A stretch of DNA of 64,000 nucleotides from Alloactinosynnema sp. L-07. GTDB lineage: Bacteria > Actinomycetota > Actinomycetes > Mycobacteriales > Pseudonocardiaceae. The notes below the pieces were generated by a model. That model searched no databases, was not told where the DNA came from, and worked only from the letters and a program-made list of their open reading frames with translations. The translations under genes and the position numbers were made by a program. How positions within the stretch are numbered: position 1 is the stretch's first letter; each line of letters starts with the position of its first letter. This document shows positions 9,135-18,006 of the stretch, in pieces. The stretch lies in assembly GCF_900070365.1 (NCBI RefSeq), contig NZ_LN850107.1, forward strand, positions 3,100,001-3,164,000. Direction: 5' to 3'.

Positions 9135-10724
9135 ATGTCGTCACCGCACCCCGCCCGTCAACGGCGACGAGCGGCTGTCGCGTTGATCGCGGCAGGAAGC
9201 ACGGTGCTCACCGGCGTCCTGATCGGGCTCGCTCCCGGTCCGGCCGCGGCGTCGAGTCACCGGGAAGCACCACTCATCGCGGGTGATCCGCCCGCGGACA
9301 ACACCGATGTGTACGCGTTCGTCTCCCCGGACAAACCGGACACGGTAACCCTGATCGCCAACTGGTATCCCTTCCAGGAACCCAATGGCGGTCCGAACTT
9401 CTACCCGTGGGCCACCGATACCCGCCACGACATCAACATCGACAACGACGGCGACGCGAAGGCCGACCTCACCTACCGGTGGACCTTCCGCACCGACGAC
9501 CGCCGCGGGAAGGCGACCTTCCTCTACAACAACGGTCAGGTCACCTCGCTCGATGACGAGAACCTGCTGTTCCGGCAGACGTACAAGCTGGAGGTTCTCG
9601 ACCGCTACGGCCACAGCAAGACCCTCATCCGCAACGGCAAGGTCGCCCCGTCGAACACCGGCGCGACGTCCATGCCGGACTATGGCGCACTGCGCGGGCA
9701 GGCCATCACCGATGTACCCGGTGGCGGCAAGTCCTATGTGGGCCAGGCCGACGACTCGTTCTTCCTGGACCTGCGGGTGTTCGACCTGCTCTACGGCGCC
9801 AACCTGTCCGAGGTCGGGCAGGACACGCTGGCCGGGTACAGCGTCAACACCATCGCCCTGCAGGTGCCGAGGTCGGCACTGGCGCTCAAGGGCGACACCA
9901 CCCGCAACCCCGTCATCGGCGTGTGGAGTGACACCGAGCGGCGGTCGATGCTGCTCAAGCCGGGCAGCGAGAATGCCTTCGGCCCGTACGTGCAGGTCTC
10001 GCGACTGGGCAACCCCCTGGTCAACGAGGTCGTGGTGCCCGCCGGGCTCAAGAACAAGTTCAACTCGCTGACCCCGGACCAGGACAGGAATATTCCGGAC
10101 CTGGTCAACCGCGTCACCGACCCGGAGTTGCCCAAGCTGATCCAGGCGATCTACGGGATACCCGCACCGCCCACCCCGCGCACCGACCTGGTCGAGATCT
10201 TCCTGACCGGGATCACCACGAAGGCGGGCGGACCCATCCAGGCCGATCTGAACTCGCAGCTCAACAACGCCGACGTGGACCCCAACCGGTTCGCCCCGTC
10301 GGAGCAGCTGCGGTTGAACATGGCCGTCCCGCCCGCGGCGAGCCCCAACCGGCTCGGCGTGCTCGCCGGTGACCTGCAAGGCTTCCCCAACGGCCGCAGG
10401 CTCGCCGACGACGTTCTCGACATCGCCGTGCAGGCCGTCGAGGGCGCGGCGGTGTCCGGGATCGTCCCGGCCCTGGCCGCGGGCGACCAGGTCGACGCCA
10501 ACGACAAGCCCTTCGGCTCGACGTTCCCGTACGTCGCGCTGCCGGGCAACACCGCCGTCAACCAGTCCTCCGGGGGCGCGTCCGCCGCGCCGCCGCCGGG
10601 CTGGTTCAACGGAGCCCCACTGAAGCCGATCCTCGGCGGCCTGCTGGCCGCGGTGCTCATCGGCTCCGGCGTCGCGCTCTACCGGCGACGTCCTGAGTGG
10701 ACACCGGCGCTCGCGGGCGCCTGA
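9135..10724 (+). CDS. DUF4331 family exported protein
   Basis: 529 residues. An arginine-rich n-region followed by a hydrophobic core (AAVALIAAGSTVLTGVLIG) and AAASSHREAPLIAGDP marks an export signal and the start of the mature DUF4331 domain, which begins with the diagnostic SSHREAP. The domain continues with DNTDVYAFVSP and DINIDNDGDAKADLTY. A C-terminal membrane segment (about 505-525) followed by RRR suggests that the protein stays anchored to the membrane. The ATG at 9135 is preferred over 9069 because AAGGG is placed well for it and the signal peptide begins there. Function of the family is unknown. It leads a group with a TPR protein and a NicO-type transporter, an arrangement that suggests a shared envelope role. 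Confidence 0.85.
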   Translation: MSSPHPARQRRRAAVALIAAGSTVLTGVLIGLAPGPAAASSHREAPLIAGDPPADNTDVYAFVSPDKPDTVTLIANWYPFQEPNGGPNFYPWATDTRHDINIDNDGDAKADLTYRWTFRTDDRRGKATFLYNNGQVTSLDDENLLFRQTYKLEVLDRYGHSKTLIRNGKVAPSNTGATSMPDYGALRGQAITDVPGGGKSYVGQADDSFFLDLRVFDLLYGANLSEVGQDTLAGYSVNTIALQVPRSALALKGDTTRNPVIGVWSDTERRSMLLKPGSENAFGPYVQVSRLGNPLVNEVVVPAGLKNKFNSLTPDQDRNIPDLVNRVTDPELPKLIQAIYGIPAPPTPRTDLVEIFLTGITTKAGGPIQADLNSQLNNADVDPNRFAPSEQLRLNMAVPPAASPNRLGVLAGDLQGFPNGRRLADDVLDIAVQAVEGAAVSGIVPALAAGDQVDANDKPFGSTFPYVALPGNTAVNQSSGGASAAPPPGWFNGAPLKPILGGLLAAVLIGSGVALYRRRPEWTPALAGA

Positions 10725-10733
10725 TCACCACCG

Positions 10734-10761
10734 CCCCGGCGGCGTGCCAACGCCGCCGGGG
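10734..10761 (+). terminator. Hairpin after the DUF4331 gene
   Basis: Perfect 12-bp stem with arms 10734-10745 and 10750-10761, a 4-base loop, then TGGCCCTTCC. It lies in the 68-bp gap before the TPR gene and may act as a partial terminator, reducing transcription into the downstream genes. Confidence 0.65.
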
Positions 10762-10792
10762 TGGCCCTTCCGTCGTCGGAGGTTCACCGAGA

Positions 10793-12103
10793 ATGTCTTC
10801 CGCACCCGGCCGCAGGCGGACCACCGCCGTGGCTGTGATCATCGCCGGGGTGGGTCTGCTGGCGCTCAGCGTGGCCGCCCTGGTTCCCCGGGACACGCCC
10901 GCCCCCGCGCCCGCGTCCACCCCGGCCGCCCAGTCGGAACTCACCCGCACCATCGCCGCCGCGCAGGACCGGCTGCGCCGCGTCCCGCGCGACCCGCGCA
11001 CGTGGGCGCTGCTCGGCGGCGCCTACGTCGAACAAGCCCGGGTGACCGGGGATCCCTCGTACTACGCCAAAGCGGAGGGCGCGCTGCGGTCCTCTTTGGA
11101 CCAGCAGGCCGACGGCAACGGCCCGGCGCTGATCGGCATGGGGGCACTGGCGAACGCGCGCCACCAGTTCACCGAAGCCCGCGAGTGGGGCGAGCGGGCC
11201 AAGGCCGCCGCCCCGGACACCGCCGAGGTCTACGGCGTGCTCGCCGACGCCTACACCCAACTCGGCGACACCACCGCGGCCACCGACGCCGTCCAGCGGA
11301 TGCTCGACCTCGAACCCGGCGTGCCGTCGTTCACCCGAGCCGCGTACGACCTGGAGATCCGCGGCCGGGTCGACGAGGCGCGGCAGGCGCTGGACCGGGC
11401 GCTGACCGCGGCCGGGAGCGTCGCGGACACCTCGTTCTGCCACTACCAGCTCGGTGAACTCGCCTTCGACAACGGCGACCTAGACGCCGCCGCGGGCCAC
11501 TACGCCGACGGCCTGCGCGTCGACCCGGCGGGCACCGCGCCGCGCCACGGCCAGGCCAAACTCGCCGCCGCGCGCGGACAGACCGACGACGCGATCGCCC
11601 GCTACGGCGAGTTGGTCGCCCGCACCCCACTCCCCCAGTACGTGCACGAGTACGCCGTCCTGCTGCGCGCCGCGGGCCGCACGGCCGACGCGGACGCCCA
11701 GTTCACCGTCCTCGACCGCCAGCGAACCCTGGCGGGCGCGGCGGCCGACGACCTTGCCGACGCCGAGGTCGCCGCCGACCGCGGCGACGCGGCCACCGCG
11801 CTGCGGCTGGCCCAGGCCGAGTGGGGCAGGCGGCAGAACGTGCTCGTCGCCGACGCGCTGGCGTGGGCACTGCACCTCAACGGCCGCGACGCCGAGGCCA
11901 TCACCTACGCCGACAAGGCCGCGGCGACCGGCTGGCGCAACGCGACGTTCGCGTTCCACCGCGGCATGATCCTCGCCGCACTGGGGCGTGGACCGGAGGC
12001 CATGACCGCTTTGGAGGACGCACTGAAGATCAACCCGCGCTTCTCACCCCTGCACGCGCCCACCGCCGAGCGCGCGCTGGCCGACCTGCGGAGCGGGCGG
12101 TGA
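10793..12103 (+). CDS. Membrane-anchored tetratricopeptide repeat protein
   Basis: 436 residues. An N-terminal membrane segment (about 12-32, VAVIIAGVGLLALSVAALV) is followed by a Pro/Ala-rich spacer and then TPR-like helical pairs through to the C-terminus, for example ALIGMGALANARHQFTEARE and LALALHLNGRDAEAITYADKA-type blocks. TPRs form protein-binding superhelices, so it is probably a scaffold outside the membrane. The ATG at 10793 is chosen because GGAGG lies about ten bases upstream and the membrane anchor follows; a frame back to 10697 would overlap the preceding gene. Its last codon overlaps the GTG of the transporter gene (GTGA), so the two are translated together. Confidence 0.8.
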   Translation: MSSAPGRRRTTAVAVIIAGVGLLALSVAALVPRDTPAPAPASTPAAQSELTRTIAAAQDRLRRVPRDPRTWALLGGAYVEQARVTGDPSYYAKAEGALRSSLDQQADGNGPALIGMGALANARHQFTEAREWGERAKAAAPDTAEVYGVLADAYTQLGDTTAATDAVQRMLDLEPGVPSFTRAAYDLEIRGRVDEARQALDRALTAAGSVADTSFCHYQLGELAFDNGDLDAAAGHYADGLRVDPAGTAPRHGQAKLAAARGQTDDAIARYGELVARTPLPQYVHEYAVLLRAAGRTADADAQFTVLDRQRTLAGAAADDLADAEVAADRGDAATALRLAQAEWGRRQNVLVADALAWALHLNGRDAEAITYADKAAATGWRNATFAFHRGMILAALGRGPEAMTALEDALKINPRFSPLHAPTAERALADLRSGR

Positions 12104-13728
12104 GGCGGGCGGGCGCGATCCTCGCGCTCACCGCCGCCGCGCTGGTGCTCGCCCCCGCGCAGGCCACCGCCCACCCGCTGGGCAACTTCACCGTCAACCA
12201 CTACAACGGCCTGACCCTGTACGCCGACCGCGTCGAACTGCACGCCGTGGTCGACCTCGCCGAGATCCCCACGGTGCAGGAGGAGGCCGCCATCCGGGCC
12301 CCCGGCTACGCCCGTACGCAGTGCGCCCGACTGGCCGACGCCGTCACGGTCACCGTCGGCGGCTCGGCCCTGACCTGGGCCCAGCCCACCGCGGCACTCG
12401 AATTCCCACCTGGCGAAGCGGGCCTGGCCACCACCCGGCTCACCTGCGGGCTCACGGCCGTCGCCGACCTCGACCGCGAGACCACGCTGACGTTCACCGA
12501 CACCTTCCGCGGCGACCGGCTCGGCTGGCACGAACTCACCGCCCGCGGCGAGGGCGTCGCCCTGATCGACTCACCGGTGCCCGCGCGGTCCATCAGCGAC
12601 GAGCTGCGCGCCTACCCCGAGGACCTGCTCGCCGACCCGCTCGACACCCGCTCGACCACTCTCCGGCTGCGCCCCGGCCAGTCCGAGGCGGGCGCGGCGG
12701 CGGACCGGTCCGAGCCCGGGTGGTTCGACCGGACGGTCGCCAGGGTCACCGGGTTCGTCACGGACACGGCGGGCACCCGGGAGCTGACCCCGCTCGTCGG
12801 CGTGCTCGCCATCCTGCTCTCCCTGCTCCTCGGCGCCTCCCACGCCGCGCTGCCCGGCCACGGCAAGACCGTCATCGCCGCCTATCTGGCCGGGAAACGC
12901 GGCTCGACCCGCGACGCGATCACCGTCGGGGCCACGGTCACGGTCACCCATACCGCCGGGGTGCTGATCCTCGGTCTGCTGATCAGCGTGTCCAGCACGA
13001 TCGCGGGCGAGGGTGTGCTCACCTGGCTGGGGGTGATCAGCGGGCTGCTGGTCGCGGGGATCGGCCTGGGACTGCTGGTCTCGGCGCTGCGACAGCGCCG
13101 GGCCCGCGCACCGGAGCAGACACCGGTCCTGGTCGGCGTCGGCGCCGGAACTGGAGCCGGAGCCGGGCGCAGCCCGATCCTTGGAGACGGGATCGGCCAC
13201 GGGCACGGCCACGGAAATGGGCACGAACACGGGCACGGCCATGAGGACGGGCACGGCCATGAACATGAACATGGGCACGGGCACGGGCACGGGCATGGAC
13301 ACGGACATGGACACGGACATGGACACGGACATGGACACGGACATGGACATGGACATGGACATGGACACGGACACGGGCATGGACATGGACACGGGATCGG
13401 GCGGGCGGGGCTGATCGGGATGGGGGTCGCGGGCGGGCTCGTGCCCAGTCCGTCGGCACTGGTGGTCCTGCTCGGCGCGATCGCGCTGGGGCGCACCTGG
13501 TTCGGGGTGCTCCTCGTCCTGGGCTACGGCCTGGGGATGGCCGCCACCCTGACCCTGGTCGGCGTCCTGCTCGTGCGGTTCCGCGACCGCCTCGAACGCT
13601 GGGAGCACCTCGACGGTCTGCGCCACCGTGCCGCGCGGGTCACCGCCCTGCTTCCCGTTCTCACCGCCCTGCTCGTCCTCGTCGTCGGTGTCGGCCTCGC
13701 CGCCCGCTCGATCACCGGGATCGGATAG
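12100..13728 (+). CDS. NicO/RcnA-type nickel-cobalt transporter with extracellular domain and histidine-rich loop
   Basis: 542 residues. After a signal-like N-terminus ending ATAHPLGNFTVNHYNG comes an extracytoplasmic domain of about 200 residues. The membrane part starts near 230 with LLGASHAALPGHGKTVIAAYL, the histidine-containing signature of NicO/RcnA metal carriers. A cytoplasmic-type loop at residues 367-431 has 31 His in 65 residues, mostly Gly-His pairs. Further membrane segments follow to the end. The family moves Ni2+ or Co2+; direction here is not certain. GTG at 12100 overlaps the TPR stop. The large N-terminal domain is unusual beside the short RcnA proteins and suggests capture or sensing outside the cell. 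Confidence 0.78.
   Translation: MRRAGAILALTAAALVLAPAQATAHPLGNFTVNHYNGLTLYADRVELHAVVDLAEIPTVQEEAAIRAPGYARTQCARLADAVTVTVGGSALTWAQPTAALEFPPGEAGLATTRLTCGLTAVADLDRETTLTFTDTFRGDRLGWHELTARGEGVALIDSPVPARSISDELRAYPEDLLADPLDTRSTTLRLRPGQSEAGAAADRSEPGWFDRTVARVTGFVTDTAGTRELTPLVGVLAILLSLLLGASHAALPGHGKTVIAAYLAGKRGSTRDAITVGATVTVTHTAGVLILGLLISVSSTIAGEGVLTWLGVISGLLVAGIGLGLLVSALRQRRARAPEQTPVLVGVGAGTGAGAGRSPILGDGIGHGHGHGNGHEHGHGHEDGHGHEHEHGHGHGHGHGHGHGHGHGHGHGHGHGHGHGHGHGHGHGHGHGIGRAGLIGMGVAGGLVPSPSALVVLLGAIALGRTWFGVLLVLGYGLGMAATLTLVGVLLVRFRDRLERWEHLDGLRHRAARVTALLPVLTALLVLVVGVGLAARSITGIG
13195..13395 (+). repeat. Gly-His coding tandem repeat
   Basis: Internal to the transporter gene. The unit GGACAC/GGACAT (6 bp, encoding Gly-His) repeats with little change, most regularly at 13300-13390. 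Synonymous CAC/CAT and GGA/GGC/GGG changes show that the peptide is kept while the DNA drifts. Such repeats can change length by slippage. The opposite strand reads as a long Pro-Cys frame, which is a shadow. Confidence 0.85.
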
Positions 13729-13730
13729 CC

Positions 13731-14057
13731 ATGCGCAAACTAGCCACCGCCGCCGCGGCACTGCTGGCCCTCGCGGGCTGCTCCTCGGCGCCGGACCTCG
13801 GCCCGGTCTTCGACGACGAAGGCCGGGCCACGACGCTGACCTGCATCAAGCACCAGCCAGCCGGCCCGGGTCCCCGCTACACCGATCCGGCCCACCGCGA
13901 GACCGGCGAGACCTTGGCGGTGCTGAAGTACTACACCCAGTACGGGAAGACCCGGTACTGCGACGGCACACCGCCCACCGACACGGACCGGGCCTGGGCA
14001 CGGCTCTACACCGAACTCGGCGCGGACCGCGCCAACGTCGCCGCGATCCTCGGCTGA
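13731..14057 (+). CDS. Small lipoprotein of unknown function
   Basis: 108 residues. The N-terminus MRKLATAAAALLALAGC is a lipoprotein signal with lipobox LAGC, so the mature part of about 92 residues is anchored outside the membrane. It has two more cysteines (TCIKHQ and YCDGTPP) that could form a disulfide, and a conserved-looking TGETLAVLKYYTQYGKTRYCDG centre. It starts two bases after the transporter stop, so it belongs to the same operon and may assist the transporter or its outer domain. I do not recognise the family. Confidence 0.72.
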   Translation: MRKLATAAAALLALAGCSSAPDLGPVFDDEGRATTLTCIKHQPAGPGPRYTDPAHRETGETLAVLKYYTQYGKTRYCDGTPPTDTDRAWARLYTELGADRANVAAILG

Positions 14058-14093
14058 GCCGCGGCCACCACTCGGCCAAGTCCACGGCGCGTA

Positions 14094-14119
14094 GCGGATC
14101 AGGACAGAGCCTGGTCCGC
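14094..14119 (+). terminator. Hairpin terminator after the lipoprotein gene
   Basis: Arms 14094-14103 and 14110-14119 pair over ten positions with one mismatch and a six-base loop. It separates the DUF4331-transporter group from the glucan operon. Confidence 0.55.
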
Positions 14120-14172
14120 GGGTCGCGGTGGACCATCCGCGCTCGCGCGGCAGCAAACCTTCACCGCGCGGA

Positions 14173-14218
14173 TGAGATCGCTTTCAACCGTTGACTTTCG
14201 GCCGTGAGAGCGCTTCCA
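14173..14218 (+). promoter_or_regulatory. Two CebR/LacI-type operators flanking a -35 box
   Basis: TGAGATCGCTTTCA at 14173-14186 and TGAGAGCGCTTCCA at 14205-14218 are near-palindromes of the CebR-box type (TGGGAGCGCTCCCA). Their centres are 32 bp apart, about three helical turns, so both sites face the same side of the DNA. A TTGACT at 14191-14196 between them can serve as -35; the second operator would then cover the spacer and -10. The LacI gene at the end of the operon is the obvious repressor. A weaker palindrome, TTGTTG-N7-CAACAA, lies at 14235-14253. Confidence 0.8.
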
Positions 14219-14287
14219 TGGGTCACGCGAAGATTTGTTGCAGACCACAACAAGGGTTCCCTGCCTGTGACAAGGAGGTCACCTCCC

Positions 14288-15730
14288 ATGCCCGTCACCT
14301 CCCTCTCCCCGCCCCGACCAGCCCGCCGGGTCCGGCTCGCGCTCGGCGCCGCCGCCGCGGCGCTGGCGGTCGCCGTCCCGCTCACCATCTCCGCCCAGGC
14401 CGCCGTTCCACCGCCGCCCGCCGGGTGGACGCTGCAATGGAGCGACGACTTCACCGGCGCCGCGGGCTCCCTGCCGTCCTCGGCCAACTGGATCTTCGAC
14501 CTCGGCCACGGCTATCCCGGCGGTCCCGGCAACTGGGGCACTGGCGAGATCGCCGCGCACACCAACAACCCGGACAACGTCAGTCTCGACGGCGCGGGCA
14601 ACCTGCGGATCACCCCGCGCCGCGACGGTGCCGGGAACTGGACCTCGGCGCGACTGGAGACCCACCGGGCCAACTTCAAGCCACCCGCGGGCGGCGTCCT
14701 GCGCATCGAGGGCCGGATCCAGATGCCCAACGTCACCGGGACCGCCGCGGTCGGCTACTGGCCCGCGTTCTGGGCGCTGGGCTCGCCGTATCGCGGCAAC
14801 TACTGGAACTGGCCTGGCATCGGCGAGTTCGACATCATGGAGAACGTCAACGGGATCGACTCCGTGTGGGGTGTGCTCCACTGTGGAGTGAACCCGGGCG
14901 GCCCGTGCAACGAGACCAACGGCATCGCCGCGAGCCGCGCGTGCCCCGGCTCCTCCTGCCAGTCCGGCTTCCACACCTACCGGTTCGAGTGGGACCAGAG
15001 CGCCTCACCCAACCAGTTCCGCTGGTACGTCGACGGCCAGCAGTTCCACAGCGTGAGCCAGAACCAGCTCCCCGCCGACACCTGGCAGAACATGACATCG
15101 CACGCGGGCTACTTCATCCTGCTGAACCTCGCCATCGGCGGCGCCTTCCCCGACGCGCTGGCGGGCGGGACCACCCCGACCCCGGCCACCGTTCCCGGTC
15201 ACCCGATGGTCGTCGACTACGTCGCCGTCTACACCAGCGGCGGCGCCCCGCCGACCACGACGACCACGACCGGCCGGCCACCGACGACCACGACCACGTC
15301 TCCCCCGCCGGGCGGCGGCAACGCCTACGGGACCATCCAGGCGGAGAACTTCCAGCAGCAGTCTGGCCTGAGCACCGCGCCCGCCCAGGACAGCGGCGGC
15401 GGGCAGCACATCGGGTCGATCGCCAACGGTGACTGGGCCCTGTACCGCGGCGTCGACTTCGGCTCCGGCGCCCCGGCGACCCAGTTCGACGCGCGGGTGG
15501 CCTCCGGTGCGGGCGGCGGGATCAGTGGCTTGGTCGAGGTGCGGCTCGACAACCGAAGCAACGCCCCGATCGGCACCTTCGCCGTCGCCAACACCGGCGG
15601 CTGGCAGAGCTGGCGCACGATCCCGGCCAACATCAGCGGCGTCACCGGCGTACACGACGTGTACCTGACCTTCACCAGCGGCCAGCCCGCCGAGTACCTC
15701 AACGTCAACTGGTTCACCTTCCGCCGCTAG
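14288..15730 (+). CDS. Secreted GH16 endo-beta-1,3-glucanase-like enzyme with C-terminal CBM6
   Basis: 480 residues. Signal peptide ends near AQAAVPPPP. The GH16 domain (about 42-318) carries GEFDIMEN with the nucleophile Glu180, Asp182 and acid/base Glu185 intact. A Thr/Pro linker (about 320-345) leads to a CBM6-type domain (about 350-480) that starts YGTIQAENFQQQSG and ends EYLNVNWFTF. GH16 enzymes with this motif cut beta-1,3 or mixed beta-1,3/1,4-glucans outside the cell. The ATG at 14288 has AAGGAGG ideally placed. It opens the glucan operon under two LacI-type operators. The released oligosaccharides would be taken up by the ABC importer that follows. Confidence 0.9.
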   Translation: MPVTSLSPPRPARRVRLALGAAAAALAVAVPLTISAQAAVPPPPAGWTLQWSDDFTGAAGSLPSSANWIFDLGHGYPGGPGNWGTGEIAAHTNNPDNVSLDGAGNLRITPRRDGAGNWTSARLETHRANFKPPAGGVLRIEGRIQMPNVTGTAAVGYWPAFWALGSPYRGNYWNWPGIGEFDIMENVNGIDSVWGVLHCGVNPGGPCNETNGIAASRACPGSSCQSGFHTYRFEWDQSASPNQFRWYVDGQQFHSVSQNQLPADTWQNMTSHAGYFILLNLAIGGAFPDALAGGTTPTPATVPGHPMVVDYVAVYTSGGAPPTTTTTTGRPPTTTTTSPPPGGGNAYGTIQAENFQQQSGLSTAPAQDSGGGQHIGSIANGDWALYRGVDFGSGAPATQFDARVASGAGGGISGLVEVRLDNRSNAPIGTFAVANTGGWQSWRTIPANISGVTGVHDVYLTFTSGQPAEYLNVNWFTFRR

Positions 15731-15789
15731 CGCCGTCTCCCGAGGATGACGCGCCCTGCAACCCGATCCCAGCAGTAAGGAGCACAATC

Positions 15790-17070
15790 ATGCACAACGC
15801 GGGACGGCCGATGAGGGCCGTTGTCGCGACGCTCGCGGCGAGCGCGCTGGCGCTCACCGCGTGCGGCGGCGGCGAGACCGGTCAAGCGGGCGTTGTCACG
15901 CTCACGATCAACGTCTTCGGCGACAACTTCTCGCTGCCGGACAACCGGTCGGTCTACGACGAGTACGAGCGGACCCACCCCGGCGTCAAGATCGTGGAGA
16001 ACCGCGGCGACTTCGGCACCCACCACAAGAACCTGCAGGCCCGGCTGACCGCGGGCGACGGTGCGGCCGACCTCGAACTGATCGAGGTCGGCCAGGTGGC
16101 CGGGTTCATCGGCCAACCCGACAAGTTCGTCAACTTCCGCGACGAGGAAGTCAACACATCACAATGGACTGACGCCGTCGTCGCGCGAGCATCCACAGTG
16201 GACAAAGGCACGCTCATCGGCCTGCCGACCGACATCGGCGGCCTGGCCGTGTGCTACCGAACCGACCTGTTCGCCGCCGCGGGCCTGCCCACCGACCGCG
16301 AGGCGGTGGCCGCGCTCTGGCCGACGTGGGAAGCCTACGTCGACACCGGAACCCGCTTCCTGCGGAAGGCACCGTCTGGCGTGAAGTGGTTCGACGCGGG
16401 CGGCCACGTGTTCACCGGCATCCTCGGCGGCGAACGGGAAACCTTCTACGACACCGAGGGCAAGCTGATCGTCGACAACAACAAGGCCGTCCGCGACGCC
16501 TGGGACCTGTCGGTCAAGGCCATCAAGAACGGCCAGTCCGCGGCGCTGCCCGAGTTCAGCCCGGAGTGGAACACCGGCTTCCAGCGCGGGCAGTTCGCCA
16601 CGGTCACCTGCCCGGCCTGGATGATGGGCTACATCCAGGGCAACGCCGCGGAGACCAGCGGCAAGTGGGACATCGCCAAGATCCCCGGCGGCTCCGGCAA
16701 CTGGGGCGGCTCCTACGTCACGGTGCCCAGCCAGGGCAAGAACACCAAGGCGGCCGTCGAGTTGGCGAAGTGGCTGACCGCCCCGGAACAGAACGTGAAG
16801 CTGTTCAAGACCATCGGCAATTTCCCGAGCCAGCAGAGCACCTGGAAGACCCCCGAGGTCGCGGGTTTCGCCTCGCCGTTCTTCAACAACGCGCCCGCGG
16901 GCAAGATCTTCCCCGACTCGCTGGCCAACGCCCCGGCCCAGGTCGTCGGCCCGGAGAGCGGCGTCATCGGCAACATCTTCGCCGCCGCCCTCAACAGCGT
17001 CGAGCAGGGCACCGACCCGAATGAGGCCTGGACCCGGACCCTGTCCGACATCAAGGCAGCGGCGGGATGA
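15790..17070 (+). CDS. cebE: Sugar ABC transporter substrate-binding lipoprotein (CebE-like)
   Basis: 426 residues. The lipoprotein signal has lipobox LTAC, and the mature protein has the two-lobed fold of family 1 extracellular sugar-binding proteins, with ELIEVGQVAGFIGQP and a C-terminal ANAPAQVVGPESGVIGNIF region. AAGGAG sits just upstream of ATG 15790. It follows the glucanase gene by 59 bp with no operator between, so it is probably co-transcribed. Its neighbours match Streptomyces cebEFG-bglC-cebR, whose binding protein takes cellobiose and cellotriose. Because the operon begins with a beta-1,3-type glucanase, laminari-oligosaccharides are also likely ligands. Its stop overlaps the first permease gene. 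Confidence 0.86.
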   Translation: MHNAGRPMRAVVATLAASALALTACGGGETGQAGVVTLTINVFGDNFSLPDNRSVYDEYERTHPGVKIVENRGDFGTHHKNLQARLTAGDGAADLELIEVGQVAGFIGQPDKFVNFRDEEVNTSQWTDAVVARASTVDKGTLIGLPTDIGGLAVCYRTDLFAAAGLPTDREAVAALWPTWEAYVDTGTRFLRKAPSGVKWFDAGGHVFTGILGGERETFYDTEGKLIVDNNKAVRDAWDLSVKAIKNGQSAALPEFSPEWNTGFQRGQFATVTCPAWMMGYIQGNAAETSGKWDIAKIPGGSGNWGGSYVTVPSQGKNTKAAVELAKWLTAPEQNVKLFKTIGNFPSQQSTWKTPEVAGFASPFFNNAPAGKIFPDSLANAPAQVVGPESGVIGNIFAAALNSVEQGTDPNEAWTRTLSDIKAAAG

Positions 17071-18002
17071 CGGTGCAGCGGAGCCGGGACCGGTGGCGGT
17101 CCCGGCTCCACCGCCTGGACCGGTCGGCATCCCCGTATCTCTACATCTCGCCGTTCTTCCTGCTGTTCGCGGTATTCGGCCTGTTCCCGCTGGCCTACAC
17201 CGCGATCATCTCCACCACCGCGTGGAGCCCCCGCAGACCGGGCAGCGCGGACGTGTCGGTCGGCCTCGACAATTATCGAACCCTGTTCGGCGACGAGAAC
17301 TTCCACAACGCGCTGGTCAACACGCTGGGAATCGGGCTGCTGTCGACGGGCCCGCAGCTGATACTCGCCCTGGGGATCGCGCACCTGCTGAACTACCGGC
17401 TGCGGGGGCGCCTGGTCCTGCGAATGGGCGTGCTGGTCCCGTACGTCACCTCGGTGGCCGCGGTCGCGCTGATCTTCAACCAGGTCTTCGCCCGCGATTT
17501 CGGCCTGGTGAACTGGTTCCTGCAACCGTTCGTGGAGAACCCGGTCGACTGGCGGGCCGACACCTGGTCGTCGTGGATCGCGGTGGCGGTGATGGTCACC
17601 TGGCACTGGACCGGCTACAACGCCCTCATCTACCTGGCCGCCATGCAGACCATTCCTTATGACCTGTACGAATCGGCGGCGATCGACGGGGCGAGCAAGT
17701 GGCAGCAGTTCTGGCACATCACCGTGCCAAGCCTGCGCCCGACGATCATCTTCACCGTCATCGTCTCCACCATCGGAGCCCTGCAACTATTCGCGGAACC
17801 GTTCCTGTTCGACGCGACCAGAAACAACAACGGCGGCTCACAACGCCAGTTCCAGACGATCGTGCTCTATCTGTACCAACAGTTCTGGACCAACGGCCGC
17901 TACGGCTACGGAGCCGCGATAGCGTGGACCCTGTTCCTGATCACCGTGATCATCGCGGCGATCAACTTCCTGCTGACCCGCCGCATCAGATCGACGGACT
18001 AG
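17067..18002 (+). CDS. cebF: Sugar ABC transporter permease (CebF-like, MalF type)
   Basis: 311 residues with six predicted membrane segments, the first at about residues 25-50 (PYLYISPFFLLFAVFGLFPL). The EAA loop that contacts the ATPase is ESAAIDGASKWQQFWHITVP. ATG 17067 overlaps the binding-protein stop (ATGA). With the next gene it makes the channel of a sugar importer. No ATPase gene is present in the operon; in this transporter class a shared ATPase (MsiK) encoded elsewhere usually powers several importers. Confidence 0.88.
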   Translation: MTVQRSRDRWRSRLHRLDRSASPYLYISPFFLLFAVFGLFPLAYTAIISTTAWSPRRPGSADVSVGLDNYRTLFGDENFHNALVNTLGIGLLSTGPQLILALGIAHLLNYRLRGRLVLRMGVLVPYVTSVAAVALIFNQVFARDFGLVNWFLQPFVENPVDWRADTWSSWIAVAVMVTWHWTGYNALIYLAAMQTIPYDLYESAAIDGASKWQQFWHITVPSLRPTIIFTVIVSTIGALQLFAEPFLFDATRNNNGGSQRQFQTIVLYLYQQFWTNGRYGYGAAIAWTLFLITVIIAAINFLLTRRIRSTD

Positions 18003-18006
18003 GCCG

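Noticed and set aside
13198..13392. Possible CRISPR-like array because of regular short repeats
   Set aside because: The period is 6 bp with no spacers, it is in frame in a gene, and it encodes Gly-His.
12882..13496. Long minus-strand frame with Pro-Cys repeats
   Set aside because: It is the complement of the Gly-His repeat of the NicO-type transporter. It has no start signal and its flanking sequence is Arg/Pro-rich noise.
15731..15789. Separate regulated promoter for the sugar ABC transporter
   Set aside because: The 59-bp gap has a good ribosome site but no operator and no clear -35/-10, so read-through from the GH16 gene is more likely.
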